Shown here piece by piece: positions 40,956 through 42,775 of a stretch of 42,775 nt of DNA (position 1 is its first letter; the number at the start of each line of letters is the position of its first letter). The notes under the pieces are model-generated. The model worked only from the letters and a program-made list of their open reading frames with translations. It ran no database searches and was not told where the DNA came from. Location: positions 1 to 42,775 of the forward strand of contig CAYOQK010000005.1 of assembly GCA_964406105.1 (NCBI GenBank), given 5' to 3'. This DNA is from WGAB01 sp964406105 (GTDB lineage Bacteria; Hydrothermota; Hydrothermia; WGAB01). A program made the position numbers and the translations under genes.

Positions 40956-42775
40956 TTAGCGAAGCACCACCAACTTGTGAATCTGGTTTCCGTAAGGGGT
41001 TGCCAGCTTCACGAAGTACACGCCGGTGTGGTGAGCAGACCACTGCACTGTGTGCTGACCTGCCGCCAGGTGGCCGTTCACCAGGGTCGCCACACGACGC
41101 CCGCTGAGGTCATAGACCTCCAGGGAGGCGTGGCCTGCAGTCGGCAACGTGAAGGCGATCTGAGCCACCCGACGCACCGGGTTGTTCACCTGGAGCTGTA
41201 CCGGTTGAAGCACAGGGGAACTCTCGGCCACATCGGTGATAAGATCAAAGAAGTCAGCGATCAGGAGCACCAGGGAGTCAAAGGACATGTCGCCCGAGAG
41301 CCCGCCCAGCTCAAAGGACACGCCCACGCTCTTAAAGGTGCCCTGGTCGTAGGCCACACCGCAGGTGTACCCGACGTCGGCGTTTTGGAAGATCCCTTCT
41401 GCCGTACCACCCTGGACCGGTCCCACGGTCAACTGGTCAATCCAATTGTTCTCGCCGGTATAGGCCCAGGTGTAGCCTTCCACACCAGGGATCAGGGAGT
41501 TGGCCAAGCCCAGCACATTGGCCAGGTCAGCGGAACCATCATCTGCCCCGGTTACCCCTGTCCAGGGTCCGGGATCCCAGGCACCGGTGCCGGGGTCGTA
41601 TCCCCAAACATCGCCGCCTTCCAGATAGAAGGTCCCGCCGTTCATCAGGAAGGTTTCAATCTGGGCACCCTGTTCCGGCGTAATCTGGGTGTTGTTGCTG
41701 TAGATGCCACACAGCAGCCAGAGGCTCTTGTAAAGGGCAAGGTTATTGAACTCGTTGGCATCCGTGGTGTACACACCGCTCAAGCCCAGGTTGGAGAGGG
41801 TCGTGTGCAGCATGGGGCCAGTAAGGGTCGTGGGATCCAGATCAATGATCACGTAGTCCAGCTGCCCTTCCAGCACCTGGAAGTCGCCGCTGGCTGAGTC
41901 GTTGCCCGGGTTCTCATCCCCTGCCAGGCTCACATAGGCCAGGGTGATGAAGGTACCCGTGGCGGTGGCGGTGTAGTCGGTGAAGGACACGGTTTCTGTG
42001 GCCCCAGGATCCAGATCGGTCACGGTCTGGACATCGCTGTACACCTCGTTCAGGCTGGCATCAAAGATCTTGAAGGTCACATCAAAGGTTTCGGTGTTGG
42101 AGCCGAAGTTCCGCACCTTGACCTGTGGGGTTACCACGTCGTTCAGGAACAGAAAGCCGGAGGGTGCCAGGATGGCCGTGGTGGCCACATCATGGGCCGG
42201 GCCACCGCCGCCACCACTCACCAGGGCCATGATGTCCCAGTTGTAGTCCAGGCCGAAGTTCTGCAGCTCGTCCCAGGGTAGTCCCTCGGCGTACACCCAG
42301 TCGCCCTTGCCGTCCACCGCGGGCCCCGCATCCACCCCAATGGGGTACTCGCCTGCAGCGTGGGTGATCTCCACCGACACCCACAGGTCAGCAGACCCGT
42401 CAATGGTCACCGGCGTGCTCAGATCCACCCGGAACCAGCCCTCACCGCTCACCGTATAGGCTTCGGTGGTCAGGGTGTCGGCCGGCAGGGAACCCGGACC
42501 GTAGATGATGATCCGACCCTCATGGGTACCGGCCTCGTAGTGGTAGAAGGACACCGCCAAGATCTGAGCGCCGTGGTACGGCCCCAGTTCATCCGGAGTC
42601 AGGTGGATGGCCGCCTGGTATGTACCCCCGTTGGTGAGCCCGATGGCATCAGAGGCGGCAGTTGCAGGGTCGTCAAACCGCAGGGTATCCTCGCCCATCT
42701 GCATGGGCACCGCGATGGCCATGATGTCCCAGTTGTAGTCCAGGCCGAAGTTCTGCAGCTCGTCCCAGGGTAGTC
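40956..42775 (-). CDS. Large secreted protein with a C-terminal sorting domain (partial)
   Basis: The gene enters from the right edge; about 606 residues are visible with the 5' end missing. In order they are: a beta-rich module ending in LPWDELQNFGLDYNWDIMA, a glycine linker (LVSGGGGG), a CARDB-like Ig domain (APSGFLFLNDVVTPQVKVRN, with LDPGATETVSF), a region of about 200 residues resembling an uncharacterised ThuA/flavodoxin-like fold (YVIIDLDPTTLTGPMLHTTL and on), and a C-terminal type IX (Por) sorting domain (ASLEVYDLSGRRVATLV, then TGVYFVKL and KLVVLR). The ATG at 42722 is internal, since the frame is open to the end and repeats the LPWDELQ segment. A secreted cell-surface protein or peptidase is likely. 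Confidence 0.8.
   Translation of the reverse strand, partial: LPWDELQNFGLDYNWDIMAIAVPMQMGEDTLRFDDPATAASDAIGLTNGGTYQAAIHLTPDELGPYHGAQILAVSFYHYEAGTHEGRIIIYGPGSLPADTLTTEAYTVSGEGWFRVDLSTPVTIDGSADLWVSVEITHAAGEYPIGVDAGPAVDGKGDWVYAEGLPWDELQNFGLDYNWDIMALVSGGGGGPAHDVATTAILAPSGFLFLNDVVTPQVKVRNFGSNTETFDVTFKIFDASLNEVYSDVQTVTDLDPGATETVSFTDYTATATGTFITLAYVSLAGDENPGNDSASGDFQVLEGQLDYVIIDLDPTTLTGPMLHTTLSNLGLSGVYTTDANEFNNLALYKSLWLLCGIYSNNTQITPEQGAQIETFLMNGGTFYLEGGDVWGYDPGTGAWDPGPWTGVTGADDGSADLANVLGLANSLIPGVEGYTWAYTGENNWIDQLTVGPVQGGTAEGIFQNADVGYTCGVAYDQGTFKSVGVSFELGGLSGDMSFDSLVLLIADFFDLITDVAESSPVLQPVQLQVNNPVRRVAQIAFTLPTAGHASLEVYDLSGRRVATLVNGHLAAGQHTVQWSAHHTGVYFVKLATPYGNQIHKLVVLR
42225..42283. repeat. Direct repeat, inner copy
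   Basis: These 59 bases recur exactly at 42717-42775, a distance of 492 bases (164 codons, in frame). Both copies encode the segment LPWDELQNFGLDYNWDIMA on the minus strand. The match ends only because the window ends, so the true repeat may be longer. Confidence 0.95.
42717..42775. repeat. Direct repeat, outer copy at the window edge
   Basis: This is an exact copy of 42225-42283. The window stops inside it. The left boundary is at GGCC, where the two copies first differ (G against T). Either a tandem duplication of a 164-residue module or a sequence-assembly break at a repeat would give this picture. Confidence 0.95.

Noticed and set aside
39858..41897. A 679-codon open frame on the plus strand.
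   Set aside because: It lies antisense to both the RecJ-like gene and the secreted-protein gene and crosses the terminator between them. Its composition (His, Gly, Gln rich) is that of a reverse-strand shadow in GC-rich DNA.
42663..42722. ATG at 42722 as the start of the secreted protein.
   Set aside because: The frame is open upstream to the window edge and codes for the same LPWDELQ segment as the inner module, no signal peptide follows the ATG, and no Shine-Dalgarno is present.

Overview
The window is a densely packed, GC-rich bacterial chromosome segment. There is no stretch over 300 bases without a gene; the largest gap is the 275-base divergent promoter region at 14702-14976. Several features point to a diderm of the FCB superphylum or a neighbouring candidate phylum of the WOR-3/Hydrothermae type: a C-terminal type IX-like (Por) sorting domain, two GWxTD-domain proteins, an ExbB/ExbD/ExbD/TonB set beside a TonB-dependent receptor, a TolC-type channel, a LolA-like protein and predicted beta-barrels. 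A mannosyl-3-phosphoglycerate-phosphatase-like gene fits a thermophile. Placement to genus or phylum is inference. No tRNA, rRNA, CRISPR, insertion sequence or phage gene was found, and the gene content looks vertically inherited.

Layout: (1) 1-5584, minus strand: cysS-tldD overlap by 19 bases, then exbB-exbD-exbD-tonB and the start of a TonB-dependent receptor. (2) 5624-7871, plus: a beta-barrel-like protein and a metallo-beta-lactamase-fold hydrolase, convergent with a ClC-CBS channel (7852-9696) that is followed on the minus strand by a dipeptide epimerase. (3) Thiol peroxidase diverges from the epimerase. (4) 11530-14701, minus: a serine-pathway operon of class V aminotransferase, serA and a DUF1015 protein. 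(5) 14977-15861: a lipoprotein and a LysM protein with a strong promoter and a strong terminator. (6) 15940-22136: phoH, a short PgpH-like HD protein, ybeY, two CNNM/CorC-like proteins and mgtE, mostly overlapping, combining ribosome maturation, probable c-di-AMP turnover and Mg2+ transport. (7) 22164-27854: an MPGP-like phosphatase, beta-barrel protein, LolA-like protein, two FtsX-type permeases and an ABC ATPase, a candidate envelope lipid or lipoprotein trafficking system. (8) 27948-31945: small membrane protein, htpX, two GWxTD proteins and yraN. (9) 31988-38372: a split MacAB-TolC-like exporter with a Yip1 protein and a PaaK/CapK-like ligase. (10) 38378-42775, minus: tandem hotdog thioesterase, RecJ-like phosphoesterase and a large secreted protein with repeated modules that runs off the window.

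Genes in a block usually share 4-base (ATGA, GTGA, TTGA) or longer overlaps, so translational coupling seems common. Promoters resemble sigma-70 sites. In several block-leading genes the -10 hexamer lies only 6-9 bases before the start codon and no Shine-Dalgarno is seen, implying leaderless mRNAs; other leaders carry strong AAGGAGG sites. The window end repeats an internal sequence exactly, which suggests either a tandem-duplicated module or an assembly break at a repeat.
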